Source: Rostratula benghalensis (Eukaryota > Chordata > Aves > Charadriiformes > Rostratulidae). Taken from it: a stretch of DNA of 64,000 nt. The stretch lies in NCBI GenBank assembly GCA_013399305.1, contig VXAI01000068.1:609484-673483 (forward strand), in the 5' to 3' direction. The notes under the pieces were generated by a model, which ran no database searches, was not told where the DNA came from, and worked only from the letters and a program-made list of their open reading frames with translations. Position 1 is the stretch's first letter. Every line of letters begins with the position of its first letter. This document shows, one piece after another, positions 47,254 through 60,373 of this stretch. The position numbers and the translations under genes are program-made.

Positions 47254-50200
47254 GATGGCTGCGTGATTCTTCAAAGCCACTTTTGCCTTCCTACCTGGAC
47301 TTTCATCCTTATTTATATCTGGCTTGCATCTCCTAGCCTAGGTGTCAAGAGCCAGCTGCGAAGCCAACACAGCATGTTTTGATCTATTTTCATCAACTTC
47401 TGTGAAAGATGTAAATGCTCTTTGTTGCACAACACAGTGTATTAAGCATCACTGAGCACTACAAAAGCTCACAATCCACTTTGATCTAATTTCTTGACAA
47501 AAGCACAAAAATGTGTCCCTAAATTTGTGCAGAACGTTCTCATCGATCCTGCATGGGGCCAGAGCCCAGCTCCATCCTGCCTCTTGGGGTGGGGGAGCTG
47601 GAGGTGAAGAGACCTACGCCAAGCTTCCTTGCCCAGCTTGGCCAAACCAAACCATGGAGTGAGTTCTTAATTTATCAGAGCAGGAGCTGGTGGATGGAGC
47701 CCAGAGCTCTGAGGAAACTATTTGCTGTTGTTTGGGGTAAAGCTCATTTCTCCTCTTCCAGCAGTTGTTGCGGCCCTGGCCTGTGCCTTGGCTCAGCATC
47801 TCCCTGCTGCTGCTACGCTGCTATTTTGGGGGCGTGTGTGGTTATTTCATTTCTTTTCCTGCAGCAGCCCAGCTGGAGACGTAAGATAATATCCCAAATA
47901 ATTAAGCACTGCTCACAATACAGCTCCTGCTCCAAGACATCTTCAAGGGGAGGTGTGCGAATGGGAGACCCGAGTGTCAGAAAGCTGACAGCCGAGGCAG
48001 ACATGAGAAGAATTATAGGCATTCAACAAACATTAAAAGGACAATAACACACTGGCTTATGGCTATTTATTTTTTATGAGCGACTTTGGCAGTATTTTGT
48101 TTGAAGTTTTGATGGCCATATGTTTTCCAGGGAGGCACAGCGCTGTTTGTAAACTGTGCTATAATTGAAATTGAATTTTTATGAAATCTATGTGAAATAT
48201 GATAACACATTAAAATACTCTCCTTTGGAGAGTTTCCTCATTGATTTTTGTTGCATTAAATCTGTTTACACATCAAAGGAAAATATTGCATTCTGCCTGT
48301 CTTCATTTCAGTCACACCCTTCCTTTTGTTTCCCAGAGACTACACATGGCAAAGCAAAATCCCCTCTGTTCGGAGCTCTTCCAGCACTCACACTTCTTTT
48401 AGTGAAATGATGCTTTACGCTATAATTGGCCTTCTTTCTCCCATCTGCTTAGCAAACCAGGAACTTTACGACGTCTTTTTCTTCCTTCATCTTTTCAGCA
48501 ATTCAGTTATATTTATACACCGGGACCAATCCTGCCCTACTGAAAATAGATGGGATTTGATGGCTGAGTTTGCTAGGATCAGGATCAGTCTGCAGAGGTA
48601 TCTGGTACGGGCAAAATCTGTAGCTGGAGTGCACGCAGTCATGGCTCAGTTCACTTCAGAGGAGCTGTGCTGATTTATCTGAGCATCTGTCCCTGGAAAA
48701 GTTTTGTGTTATGGCAGAAAGCATTTTAAATTCAACCCGCATATTTTATCTTGGGCTTCTCAGATCTGGCTGTAAAGAATTGAGCTTCCTTTAATTTTTA
48801 TGTGTGAAGATGCCATTTTGTGTATGTGTGTGCATGTGTCTATCAAATTATTTTGTATGCTACTGAAAAGTGAATGCAAAGCACAGAAATGGGAAGGCAT
48901 TAGCTTATTTTTAGCCTGATACTAAGGAAAGATTTGCAGAATGGATTCATCTTAATGACCAAACTAAAATGGAAGGTATTCTTGGGACTGATAACTAGAT
49001 CTATGATGATAAACCTCCCCTTGCTTTGCTCACAAAGCTCCTTGTCAGAGCATCAGTGCCACGATAAAGCTGGTTGTATTATCCAGCCCAGGTTGTGTGT
49101 GCGCAGAGCCAGGACAAAGGCTCATTTCAGGCACAGAGGAAATGATCTATTTGGATGTTTTTCTCTGTCACTGCAGAGATAATAGCTAAATGCTATCACT
49201 AGTCGGATTTGCCTTCGAGTTAAAGCCGATCTCTAGCCAAATCTTATTTTTGTTTTTCCTCCACTAGTTGCAGAATTTTCCTGTTTTTAATTCTCCTCCC
49301 TGCACTCAACTAACTTTCATTTCCCTCTGTTTTCAGAACATAAAATGTGCTGCACTTGGTTAGACCCTGGGCCCACCAAAGCCTCCCACCACTTTCAGAC
49401 ATCGTCCTTCTCAGAGAAACAGGGGTGGTGGGAGACACCTGTAGCTGCATGGAATTGTGTTGCTTTTATTATCTCCCCTTCTCTAGTGTGACCAAAATTA
49501 TCTAACTGCTGTTAAGAGTCAACCATCAGGGCCTTCTGGGTGGATACAATCCAAGCTGTCAGTAGGGTGCTTAGTGTGTTTTCTCTTCGCTTTTCTTTGC
49601 TGTGTCTTTGCTTTGGTTAACGTTTTTATGTGTAAAAAATTAAGACTAAGAGCATCCAGAGAAGAAGGGGCTGTGGCCTAGCTATGGGACTGCCTTCTCT
49701 GGCTGAGATGGAGGAACACCAGGTTGTGATGCAGTGATGATGGTTGGTAAGGACAGAATGTGAACCAAACAAAACCACAACCATGTGTATTAATATTTAG
49801 ATGCAGCACTCAGATGCTGAGATCACCTCTAAAATGGCCATCCAGACACTGAGAAAGAATAGTTCCAATTTTAAGGATAAGGTATATTTGGAATGAGAAT
49901 CATCTCCCCCAATGTTAGACACATTTACTGCTGTGAAGGTTCCTTTAAGGAAGAGCAAACATGTTTAAATGGTTTATTTATATCATGAATTAGTGTTCTG
50001 GAAAAAGCTTGTAAGGTAAGGATGCAAATTAATATTAATTTTTAAATCACTATATCTTCAAAGCCTGAATTTGAACCTAGTGCCCTCCATGATTGCTGCA
50101 GTGCACTGACCCCAGCAGTTTCTTCTCCTTTGCTCCACCTGCCCATGTACATGGCAATGTGTCTGAGGTGAGAAAATTCAGTATTCGGGGGTGCCAAAAA

Positions 50201-50899
50201 TGGTGACATTTGTTGGAAAGCCTGATGGAGACTGGGGTAACAGTCAACCACTTTTTCTGTTCGTGGGCTGCTGGTTCAAAGGGAGCAACTTTGGTGAATG
50301 CCAGTGGGGAAAGATTCGTGCATGATTGTCCCATGTGTTCTAAAGAAGAGGCGAGATCTACTGTGTCTGATTTATCGCTTACAAGAGCGGAAATAGAAGT
50401 GGGAAGTGTATTTTAAATCTAAGCTATAGCTTTCACTAAATAGAAAGTATGGAACAGTGCCTCAGCGGGTGCCTGAATATATGAAAGTTTGAGGAATTTA
50501 TATTCTTAACCCTCACAAGCATTTAAAAAAAAACAATGGAAATTTTTAATTATTTTCTGATCTGATAAAATTGGATATCTTCCACCAGGGAACCAGCTCT
50601 GTCTACACCTATCTGTGTCTCCCAGGGCAGATATGATATGACCCCAAACCAGCTCAGTCTGAGATGGGTCTACACTTGCCTTTTTCTGGTTGTGAGTTTC
50701 CAAGAAGGAACAGGGTGCTTTAAATTAAAGAGACAAACAAACAAACAAAAAGAAAACCAAAACAAAATAAAAAACAAATATACAAACAAACCTGCAAAAA
50801 AAAGTCTTTTATTTTCCGGAACTTCAAATTTGCCTAGTTACATTTAAAAAAACAAAAATTCCCCAAAACCTCAAAGAAGTGAGCTAAGACAGAACAACA
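47254..50899 (+). other. Intergenic sequence, 3.6 kb
   Basis: No gene or repeat family was recognised. The block 48050-48300 is even, non-repetitive and AT-rich with a small hairpin (ACTCTCC TTT GGAGAGT, 48217-48233); it may be conserved. A degenerate CAAA tract lies at 50730-50800. Confidence 0.5.
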
Positions 50900-51592
50900 T
50901 CAGAAAGGGTTTCTGAGCATCTCCTCCTCCCTTCCCTGCCATGCACTTGCAGGTCTGTGCTGGCCTGTGGGATTTGCTTTTGTTAATTCAGGGTTTCTGA
51001 GCTGCAGCAAATTGCAGTTCTCTCTCTCATCCCCAGGCAGGGGTTTTTTTTTTTGTTTTGTCTCTTCTGAGGCCAGGATGTTGGCCCTCCATGCTTTACT
51101 GCACCTTCTCTTCTTGAGATACAGGCTCCCCGGATGTAATTTTTCTCTTTCATGCCCCTCCATCATGGGGTGTGTGGGGCAGGAGGCTCCAGTGAGCCAG
51201 CTCTTGTGCTGTCTCCCTGCCCCCTGAGCACATGGATTCACTTGCTCCTCTTCCTCCTTGATTGGCCTCCAAATAAAATGGAAAAGGCACAAATCAAAAC
51301 TGCAGCCTGGCTGAGCAGGTAGAAGGAAATGCAGCGAATTAGAGCTAATAAGGGGGTGTGTAGACAAAAGGAAAAAAGAGATAAAAATGAGAGAATGATT
51401 AAAAACTAGGAGAAAGTGATGGGACAGGGGGGAGAAAACCTGTAAAACAGAATAGAAAGGCCATTTCACAAGAAGCTGGCTTGCCCCAGCTGTGGAGAGA
51501 CCATGTAGGCAGGCAGGTTGTGACGGGCAAGAAATCACAACTTGTGAGTGCTGTGAGCAGAACTTTTTAAACAGATTACCGAAGGCATGCAC
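50900..51592 (-). other. Long open frame without recognisable product
   Basis: This unbroken 230-codon frame starts with ATG at 51592 and is the longest one in the window. Its N-terminal half has hydrophobic Ser/Leu/Phe-rich stretches and its C-terminal half is Lys/Glu/Arg-rich. I find no domain or family, and part of it is made by a T run at about 51045-51054. It most likely arose by chance in moderately GC-rich sequence. It is listed only because of its length. Confidence 0.12.
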
Positions 51593-51975
51593 ATTTTTGT
51601 ATTAAAAATTAATAATACTGTTTCCTCCTGTGACTAATTATTAAATAAAACATTAAGAATTGCTGGGGTTGGATAAACAGAGTACCACCTTCCCCTGTCC
51701 ATATGTCAAACCCCGGGGATCAGGCTGGAAACCCCATGCCGTTAAACCACATGTGGTGTCCTCAACGTGGAGAGACCCATGGAAAGAGGAAACCGTCTGA
51801 GCATGGACCCCATCCCGTGCCTAAACTCCTCTCCTCTGTTTTCTCCAAACAATGATCGTGCTCTGTGGAAATAGGAATAATCTGTATCTCTGATGTGGAA
51901 AGGGGGTAAGGCAGCACAGGTTGGAGGCTTTCCTTCTGTACAGATGTGCACACACATATAGATAAGGGTGTGTCC

Positions 51976-52021
51976 ATATGCAAATATTTTATGTATTATA
52001 TTATTTGTTATATTTGCATAT
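51976..52021. other. Inverted pair of octamer-like motifs
   Basis: ATATGCAAATA (51976-51986) and TATTTGCATAT (52011-52021) are exact reverse complements with a 24-base AT-rich spacer. Each contains the POU-factor octamer ATGCAAAT or its complement. Function is unproven. Confidence 0.6.
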
Positions 52022-55000
52022 AAAATTGTATATTTTTATATGCACATGCATATTAAAAAATGTATGGCTATGAATCTATACACGAGTTAACTGTATTAAG
52101 TGTAAATACAGACCTCGCACTTAAGACAACAATGATCCTTATTTTTTCAGAGTCACCTCCACAGAAATCATTCCCATTTAGGAGAAGATGGCAGCCCTGG
52201 GAAGGATTCATCCTGCATATTTTTATGGGGTCCATGATGGCTTCCAGCATGCTGCCCTGGATGCTCTACTCTCACCTGGAAGATAGGTAAACCCTCGGGT
52301 CCCCTGTCTGGGTGTTGAATGTTGTCCATATTAGATGCATAAAGTGTTTTGTACATGCTTAGGGTGAAAAAATTACTTGATGGTGTTCTGGTATCTACTT
52401 TTTATGAAAGGCAGTGAAATCAGTGGGTCTGAGCCACAGGTGTTTTCTATCATGCTTCAGATGGCACAGGGGAGACTGCCATGACATTAGAAATGTCCAT
52501 TTTAAAGAATAACAAGTTGCTTATCCAATTAGAGCTGTTCTAAGGGTATTCCACTGCTTTTGGTAATATGCTTACATGAGTTTGAAGTCCTGGCACGTGT
52601 GGGCAGTCAGACCTGGTGTTTGGGTGTGAAGGGGAGCCCAACCATTGGGTCAGTATCGATGTAGTCTGCATTGAAGCAGGATCAATGCTGAGAACTAGGA
52701 TGAACAGGAACCAGAGACCTTTCTACAGGAAACTTGGCATCAGTTAATTACAAAATAGTGTTAGACTGGAGAGACATATAACAAAAATAGCAACAGCATT
52801 CAATTTAGGAAGTAGTATTTCAGATGTGAATTAATTAGGTAGTCACATTGTGGATGATAGCAAATACATGGCTGGTTAGTTTTGGCATAATTCAAAGCAA
52901 ATGTAGACACTAATAAATAGTTATGCTTTTCTGCCAGAACTTTGATGTTAACTGTAGATTGTGATGTACTTGCTAAAATGAAATCTATAATATATGAGCT
53001 GTTTTTCTATTAAACATACTGCACAACACATTTATTGTGTCGTATCTCTGTAAAGAGAATAAAATCCAGTAGCTGACCAAAATATTTCCAGTGTTTAAGA
53101 TGGAAATACTGGTCTATACTTTGAATAAGTCATCGAAATTGGGTTTTTTAATACTCTTTCCCATTATGTTTCTAGGTATCTCTTAAGCTTTCAAATATTT
53201 CTAGAACTATGTTCAAAATAATATTTAGCATAGAGAAAAACACTAAATATTTCATGATATAATTAAATCTTATTAATGTAATTGTCTGTATAGTTCATAT
53301 TAAAAATTTACAAGGACCATATTGTTTTTCATTAGAAGTTATAATTTCTTATGAATTTCCATAACTGTTTTGAGGTCAATACTCAGCTCTGGGAAGCATC
53401 AGAAACTTTCTCATGATTTTCTGTTGAATTTAAGTTGCTTTAGTCATATATTTTAGCCTAGCCAGAAGCACTTTGTCATTAAATTAGTACTCATGTAATT
53501 AAGGTACAAAAGATTAAGTATTTACTTTAGCATGTGTGGATCTAGACTCCAGGCATTTAATGTTTTTCTCACTTTTATAGCATTCTATTTATTGTTTGTC
53601 TAATCAGAGTTTTTAAAGGACTGGATACTTAATTTCTTGTATTTCTGCACTGTGCTATGTGCAAGGCAGGTACCGAACCATACACAATTTTCACTTTAAA
53701 ACTAATTTCTCTATGCGACCAACAGTGTTTTATAACCTGAGCAGTTCCACACAGCTCCATGTTACTGCTCACTAGTAACACTGAAGAAATTGTATGGCAG
53801 TCTGTGCATGCAGAGGAATGTATAGAATATGTTTTGTTTTCCCTACTAGTATTTTTGAATACTTCCTCTACTCTCTCTCAGCCCCCCTGCCCCAAATGTT
53901 GCTCTTGCTGCAGTCAGAAGCAATATTTCAGTCCTTCCCCGAAGACTGACATTTCTATAGATATAGAGACTGCATACTCACTCTTCCTTGCCTTAAAAAA
54001 TTCATACTGTTGGATGGAAACAAACCACCACAATTCCCTTGAAACAGCGAGAAGAGAACACATTTCTGTCTTTCTCTAATTTCCAAGACCTTTCTTTTTT
54101 AATGAAATTGAAATCCTTATGAAGTTGTCCCGAATCCATCAAATATTCATCTGAATGGTTCTGTTTATTGGCATCTCCACATTAGCATATTGGTCTGTTA
54201 AAATTCATGTAACCATCCATCTGCCTAGTGGCTCCACATCTAAGCAGACTTCTACTCAGCCGCTACTACCATTAAAATCAGCTTTTTCACTTGAACTTGC
54301 TTTCATTTAAGCCACTGCTAACGTAGAAAGGAGCTCATTTAGTGATGCTTTTTCACCTTTTAGGTTAACTCTGAATGCATCATTAACAGAAAGATGTTGA
54401 CTAATTTGGAGGGAGTTTGGAGAAAAGCTATCAAAATGGTTAGCGGGTCGGCAAAGCATGCACTGTGCGGAAAGATAAAATGAGCTATCTATGTCTAGAC
54501 TGGCTGGAAAATCATGATTAGAAATTTTTAAAGGACATAAACATGGGTAGCGGAAGAATTCAGCGTGTTGAAATTATAATGAAGAGCTAACACAGGCTGT
54601 ATGGGGATAAAGTGGAAAATTCCTCTTTAGATGTTTATGGTGGCCTGGTGGGGGTGGTCAGGACACCACAGTACTGGGGTACAGACCAGAGGATCCCAGG
54701 AGTTTGTCTAGTGCACGTGTATGTGTTTTAGTAGTTAAATAAGGAAAAAATGCCACCAAAAAGCTAGAGAAAAATCATGAATACAGGAAGCAGAGAGTTA
54801 TTAGTGACAACATTTTTTTATGGTGGGACATATATTAAGTGGTTGAAGTCTCTCTTCTGAGCTGCTGAGGGGGTTTAGCTCACAGGGGTTTTGAAATTGC
54901 AAAACCGTAATATGAAATAAGGAACAATCCCACATTCCCAGAATTTTTTGACCCAATTCCCCACAGTGAGACAGCTCTAACAATAACTTCTGCCACTTGA

Positions 55001-57002
55001 TATTCGATCAGAGGGACTCTGGGCGGTCTGAGATAGCATCCACTTGCAATTTGTTGCTTATTTTATTTTTATTTGACTCACAGCTGTGCAAGTCAGGGAC
55101 TCTGAATTTGCAATTTCAGTGTCACTGCAGAATGATGTTTGGCTCATTGTCACACAGGCTTTGGGTTATGCCCACTTTGCTTCATCTGGCCTTCTTCCTC
55201 ACAGAGAAAGCAGAGAAAAGTCTCTAAAGCAGGGCCAAAACGATGTGGCAGAATCCCACACAGGCACAACTTTGCAGAGTCACACAATACTATTTAATTT
55301 TAATTAAGACTGCAAGAACACTGGATGATGGAGTGTAAGAAAGAAATTTAGTTGGGAAGAATTCAAATAAAATAGCTTCTTCAGTGAGTAAACTCAGTTG
55401 TATTCCAAAATGCAATTATAAAGTGGCCTCAGGAAAGTCCGTACTCCTGGTCACAATCTTTGCACAGGACCGTGGATAGGTTTAATTTCCAAAAACAAAA
55501 CTCACTAAGAGGAACATAAAATCCCTGTAAAGGTAACATTTTATAAGCCAACTGACAACCACATTAGAAATATTAAACAAACCTAAAAAACGTTACCGAG
55601 TTTGCCTAGAAATTGCAATGTGCTTGGAGAGAAAAATGTTAGCTGACTGCATCACAGGATCCAGTGATTAGGAACTGAATGAGACCTAAAGACCACATAT
55701 TTCAGTAATTTGTCTCTGTCAGCAGTGAGATGCCTGAAAAAACCCCCAAAAACTAATGAAGCTCTTTCTCTAAACTCAGGATACAAAGATACACAATGCA
55801 ATCCAGCCCACTAATACCTGAAACATAAATGTTTAAATTCCCTTTCAGCTTCTTCAGAGCTACTAATTATGTCTCTGGATACCTTGGATGACCATAGGAT
55901 TATCTAGTCCCTTTGAAAAATCCTTATCCTCTGGCAAATTGAATCTATGAGTGAGGCTATAATGTAGGGACCGCTCCTGCAAAAGGATTTAGTTCTTGTT
56001 TGACTCCAAGCAGGGATGTATTTTAAACACTGTAGCTTATTTGGTTATTACTGTTTCTGTGTAAGCTTACACAGGCTAGATCAATGGGCAAATTTTCTAA
56101 TAACCTTTAGAAGAACAAACAAACAAACAAAACAAAAAAACCCAAAACCAAACACATTTCAAAAACAGAGGAGAGAATAAACTTTTTTGGGCAGTACTTA
56201 CAAGCTTGGAAGTTGGACAGCCCTCCCTCCTTGCTCCAGGGGAAGGAGGAGTGGAGGAGAGGGGTGGCTTGCTGCCCTGAGTACATGATGGATCGGAAAA
56301 GTAAATAACGGCAGGTACTTACAGCAGATGTTCACACAGCTTGTGCTGCCAGGATAAGCGTTTGGCTGTAGCTTTCCATCGCCAGTACATTACCTGACAG
56401 AGGAAAGAAGCTGTTGAGTCTGGCCGGACCTCAGAGTCCAACCATCCCAGGTGTCAAAACCAGGCACCTTCATGCAGGTGGTATTTGAAAAGGAAAAAAA
56501 AAATGAAGTAGATTTGTCCACTCTAGTGATCATCTATCTGTCTGTCTGTGGTTTACTGCGTTTTTTTTGTTTGTTTGTTTGTTGGGATTTTTTTGTTGTT
56601 TTTTTCTTTTTTCTGGAAACACTGACCACTGTATTCCTATGGCAAATTTCTATAACGTAGTGAATCTTGCAGCAGATCCATAATACACACTGCTGTCTCG
56701 AAGGGTATTGCAAGTGACATTTGATCCAAAGGCCAAAGATTCCCTTATTAAACAGCAGAAAGGAGCATATGCTTTCAAAGGAGCCATGTGTGCAGGGTAG
56801 AAAGCACAATGTAATATCCTCTCCTGCAAGCTGGATTGACTCTGCTATGAGATGGGAACCCTGAGATTGCTTGTTGTGCTTATAAAACCTGTGAACCATG
56901 AGTTTCTCTTCAGCGAAATGCTGATGCAAAGGATACTCCGGGAGAAAAATGATGGGTAGAAAATGTAATTTATCTCGATCTTCCATCCTAATAGTTGCAA
57001 TG

Positions 57003-57090
57003 CAAAAAAAAAAACAACCAAAAAAAAACCCCAAACACAAAAACCAAACCAAACCAAAACCCAAACAAAACAACGACAACCCCCCCACCT
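57003..57090 (+). repeat. A/C-rich simple sequence
   Basis: The tract is almost entirely A and C, with CCAAA and CAAAA units ending in a run of seven C. On the minus strand it creates apparent long Phe/Val/Gly/Trp-rich frames, which I reject as coding. Confidence 0.85.
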
Positions 57091-58564
57091 GAAAAAGCTC
57101 CATAAAGCAGATACAAAACAGAGCAAAAGTAAAACCATAAGAGAAAAAAGAAAGACCTAGTAAATGGCAAAATAAATAGCTCCTTGTGTTTTAGATACTA
57201 CGAATAGCAAGAATACCAAAATTTCAGTATAACTTTTTATTGCATTAAATAGCAGTTTGGGGGTTTTTTTTTCAAATTTTAATTTGGAAATAATGCACTT
57301 TGGAGTCAAAACAGTCCATAATGTGGCCTGTCTAAAAAAGACTTCTGTATTTTCTGGAAGATGGGTGGTAAAATGAGATTTACCAAAATTTACAAAAATG
57401 TAGGCTGTTTCTCTTCAGTATATCAAAGTTCAGTGAAATTCAATGAATGAACAAGCAATGCCAAAAGGTAAAAGACTTTATTTCACTGTTAAAAGCCTGA
57501 AGTGCTGTCACTCACAAAGGTAAGATAAGACGTGTTTATTCTTTCCAGGGCTTTTAGTTCTGTACATACACGTATCACCATAATTAGTTTTTATGTAATG
57601 TGCAATATTAGCATGATCTTTCAAGCAAATATAAGGCCCACGTGTTAAAATGGGCTTGATATGCCTTGGCTGCAAACCAACAGACATATAGGGCAAACGT
57701 TTGACTTACACCTGGATAAGATCAATCTGGAATCAACGGAATCACAAAAGAACATCCTCTGTTTAAGTGCCTGATCCGCTCCTGTCCTTATCCCTGTCTG
57801 GTCTTTGCCTTTCAGATAACACCAGCAATGAGCAATTTCGCAGCCCCAATTAGCGAATTTGCTGACAGCTCGCACTAAGAGGGGGAACACAAGCACTCTT
57901 CTCTTTCTTTTAGCAGCCTTTTTAAACCTGACAGTGCTGGTGTCTAAACACGTCCTGTATCTTCCCTGAGTGCTTCAGAAATGAGACATTCAGCGCATGG
58001 CTTTGTTTCATCTTTACATCCAAAGTGCTTTAGAGGAAATCACGTCATCTCCTATTGATATCTATCCAGGTATCCAACAGTAATAACGCAGTTCACAGGA
58101 AAGAAAAGAGAAAAAAACAACCTTATTTTTCTGAAAGTGGTGAGGGATTTGGATTATGTCTACTCACTGGGAATTGCCTGTGCTAGCTTTATTTCAGAGC
58201 TCTGCTTGGATTTGCTGGTGTGCTTGAGAAATGGGGAAAGCTGGGAGGAGCTGAGTGCTGCCATGCCATGACCACTGCGCTCCCACTCTCTGGCAAAGCT
58301 CATATCATAATGCTATTATAATATAAAAGTTGATAATATTATAAGCAGGCCTTTTTTTTTTTTTTCTTTTCTTCCAGGGAAGATGGTTTTATTCAGGTGC
58401 TCCAGTGTCAGAGTACTGCTAATGTAAACATCTAAATTAAATGGGATTTGTGTTTGTTTTTCAAAGATTACCAGCATATGCTTTGGGAACAGAGCAATTA
58501 AGATTTGAGAATTAAAAATAAGTTAAAAGACAGACATAAAATCCCTTCTTCATGTATCATGAAG

Positions 58565-58978
58565 TGATCAGAAGGTGGGAGCATCTCTCCTGTGAAGACA
58601 GGCTGAGAGAATTGGGGTTGTTCAGCCTGGAGAAAGATCCGTGGCCTTCCAGTACCTGAATGGGGGCTACAGGAAGGATGGGGAGGGACTCTTTGTCAGG
58701 GAGTGGAGTGATAGGACAAGGGTTTTTAAATTGAAAGACGGTAGATTTAGATTAGATATCAGGAAGAAATTCTTTCCTGTGAACGTGGTGATACACTGGA
58801 ACAAATTTCCCAGAGAAGTTGTGGCTGCTCCATCCCTGGAGGTGTTCAAGCCCAGGCTGGATCGGGCTTTGAGCAACCTGCTCTGGTGGGAGGTGTCCCT
58901 GCCCATGGCAGGGGGGTTGGAACTTGATGATCTTTAAGGTCTCTTCCAACTCTAACTGTTACGTGATTCTACAATCAC
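58565..58978 (+). repeat. CR1 LINE 3' fragment
   Basis: This plus-strand CR1 copy has an open frame over most of its length (GRFRLDIRKKFFPVNVVIHW, then FPREVVAAPSLEVFKPRLD). It ends with GGGGTTGGAACTTGATGATC and a TGATTCTACAATCA tail. The N-terminal part carries a small deletion near 58635. It is the same subfamily as the copies at 45361 and 59890. Confidence 0.92.
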
Positions 58979-59889
58979 ACCTTACACTGAAGTGGTGGTG
59001 ACATGGATGAAGAGAATCTGACTTTCAGGTACACGTGTCACAGAAATCCTCATCCCCAACACTGCCACTCCCAAAGAAACTTCTCTGAAGAGTTAAAAAC
59101 TCAATGAAGCATCATGCAGGCAACACTTAGAGTTGCTAATATTATTAATAAGGATATTTTGACTTTTGGCAAACCAAAAAATAAAATATCAATGAACCCA
59201 ACTGATGTTTGAAGCTAAATATAGTTCACGTTAAATTTTAAAGCTTTGAATTACAAGAAGAGCTTCAAAAGTTCTAGTTCAATCAACAGTAATTGCAATT
59301 TGCCTTCAGCTACCGTGTCTCTGTGTTATTTTTCCTAGTTGGTGTGGGAGATAACAAATGTGTGAATGACATTTCAGCCTGGTAATTGGGCCATTTATAG
59401 TTCCTTGTTAGTTCTTGCTGGATAGGGGCTGTGGTGTTGATTTTACATAAGGACCAAGCACCTCATTAAAAACCCAGCACTGAAAGCATGCCTATGATAC
59501 CTGACTGCAAGACAAGTGTTACCATGTAATGCAGGAAAATAAGTGACGTTGTGCTTGCTGTTTTTATTAAAAGATGACACTTTAGACAACGAAGACATTT
59601 CTTAGTCTTTTTCTATATTGACCTCTCATTTTGGGAAGGCTTTGTTGGTTCAAGTGGTGTTATCCTCTCCTTGTCCTGGCTTTGTTTCTTACAGGAGCTG
59701 AGCCAGCTCACAGTCCCATGCCAGCCCTGCTCCTCTCTCTTTGCTGGGTACAAGGACAGTGCAAGGGGCCAGGAAATGTCGATGGTGCAAAGCCGTGACT
59801 GCATCTCTCTCAGCCTGGGTCTGCACATTGACAAAGAAATTGCAGTGCATCATCTTTCTTTGGTTTTTGTTTCCAGCATTTCCTATGGC
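58979..59889 (+). other. Sequence between two CR1 copies
   Basis: This is 0.9 kb of unique sequence between two same-orientation CR1 copies of one subfamily. I see no gene in it. Overlapping open frames near 59613-59934 occur on both strands without a recognisable domain. Confidence 0.55.
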
Positions 59890-60322
59890 ATGGTTTATGA
59901 TCAGAGGGATGGAGCACCTCTCCCGTGAAGACACGCTGAGGGAGCTGGGGTTGTTCAGCCTGGAGAAGAGAAGGTTCTAGGGAGACCATGTAGCAGCCTT
60001 CCAGTATTTGGGGAGCTGCTACAGGAGAGCTGAAGAGGGACTCTTTGTCAGGGAGTGTAGTGAAAGGACAAGGGGTAATGGGAAGAGAGGACATTTAGAT
60101 TAGATACCAGAAATAAGTTCTTTCCTATGAGGGTGGTGAGGCACATGAACAGGTTGCCCAGAGATGTTGTGGCTGCCCCATCCCTGGAGGTGTTCAAGGC
60201 CAGGCTGGATGGGGCTTTGAGCAACCTGGTCTGGTGGGAGGAGTCCCTGCCCATGGCAGGGGGGTTGGAACTTGATGATCTTTAAGGTCCCTTCCAACTC
60301 TAACCATTCTATGTTTCTATGT
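59890..60322 (+). repeat. CR1 LINE 3' fragment
   Basis: This CR1 copy in plus orientation has EHLSREDTLRELGLFSLEKRR, broken by a stop soon after. It continues to CTGCCCATGGCAGGGGGGTT and GGTCCCTTCCAACTCTAACC, ending in a TTCTATGTTTCTATG tail. Directly after the tail comes a tandem duplication that forms a hairpin. Confidence 0.92.
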
Positions 60323-60373
60323 ATTACCTACCTCCATGGGGTAGGTAATTACCTACCTCCAATGGGGTCCATA
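60323..60373. repeat. 25-bp tandem duplication with perfect hairpin
   Basis: ATTACCTACCTCCA occurs at 60323-60336 and again at 60348-60361, each followed by an ATGGGGT-like stretch, so a unit of about 25 bases is repeated. Within the first unit ATTACCTACC (60323-60332) pairs perfectly with GGTAGGTAAT (60340-60349) over a 7-base loop. It abuts the CR1 tail. Confidence 0.85.

Larger units (their letters stand above)
51593..58564 (+). other. Intergenic sequence, 7 kb
   Basis: No gene is supported. Features are an inverted pair of octamer motifs at 51976-52021, A/C-rich tracts at 56111-56155 and 57003-57090, a TTTG tract near 56562-56584 and 14 T at 58352-58365. A tidy unique block lies at 57780-58080. 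A weak stretch at 54390-54560 could be a very old CR1 remnant. Confidence 0.5.

Noticed and set aside
50900..51592. 230-codon open frame on the minus strand
   Set aside because: No domain or family can be recognised, composition is low-complexity, and a homopolymer run forms part of it. It is kept only as a very low-confidence entry.
54390..54560. Possible very old CR1 remnant
   Set aside because: A few segments resemble the pol tail, but the frame is broken throughout and there is no 3' tail.
56534..57103. 189-codon minus-strand frame rich in Phe, Trp and Gly
   Set aside because: Much of it is generated by A/C-rich simple sequence (57003-57090) and by a TTTG tract near 56562-56584.
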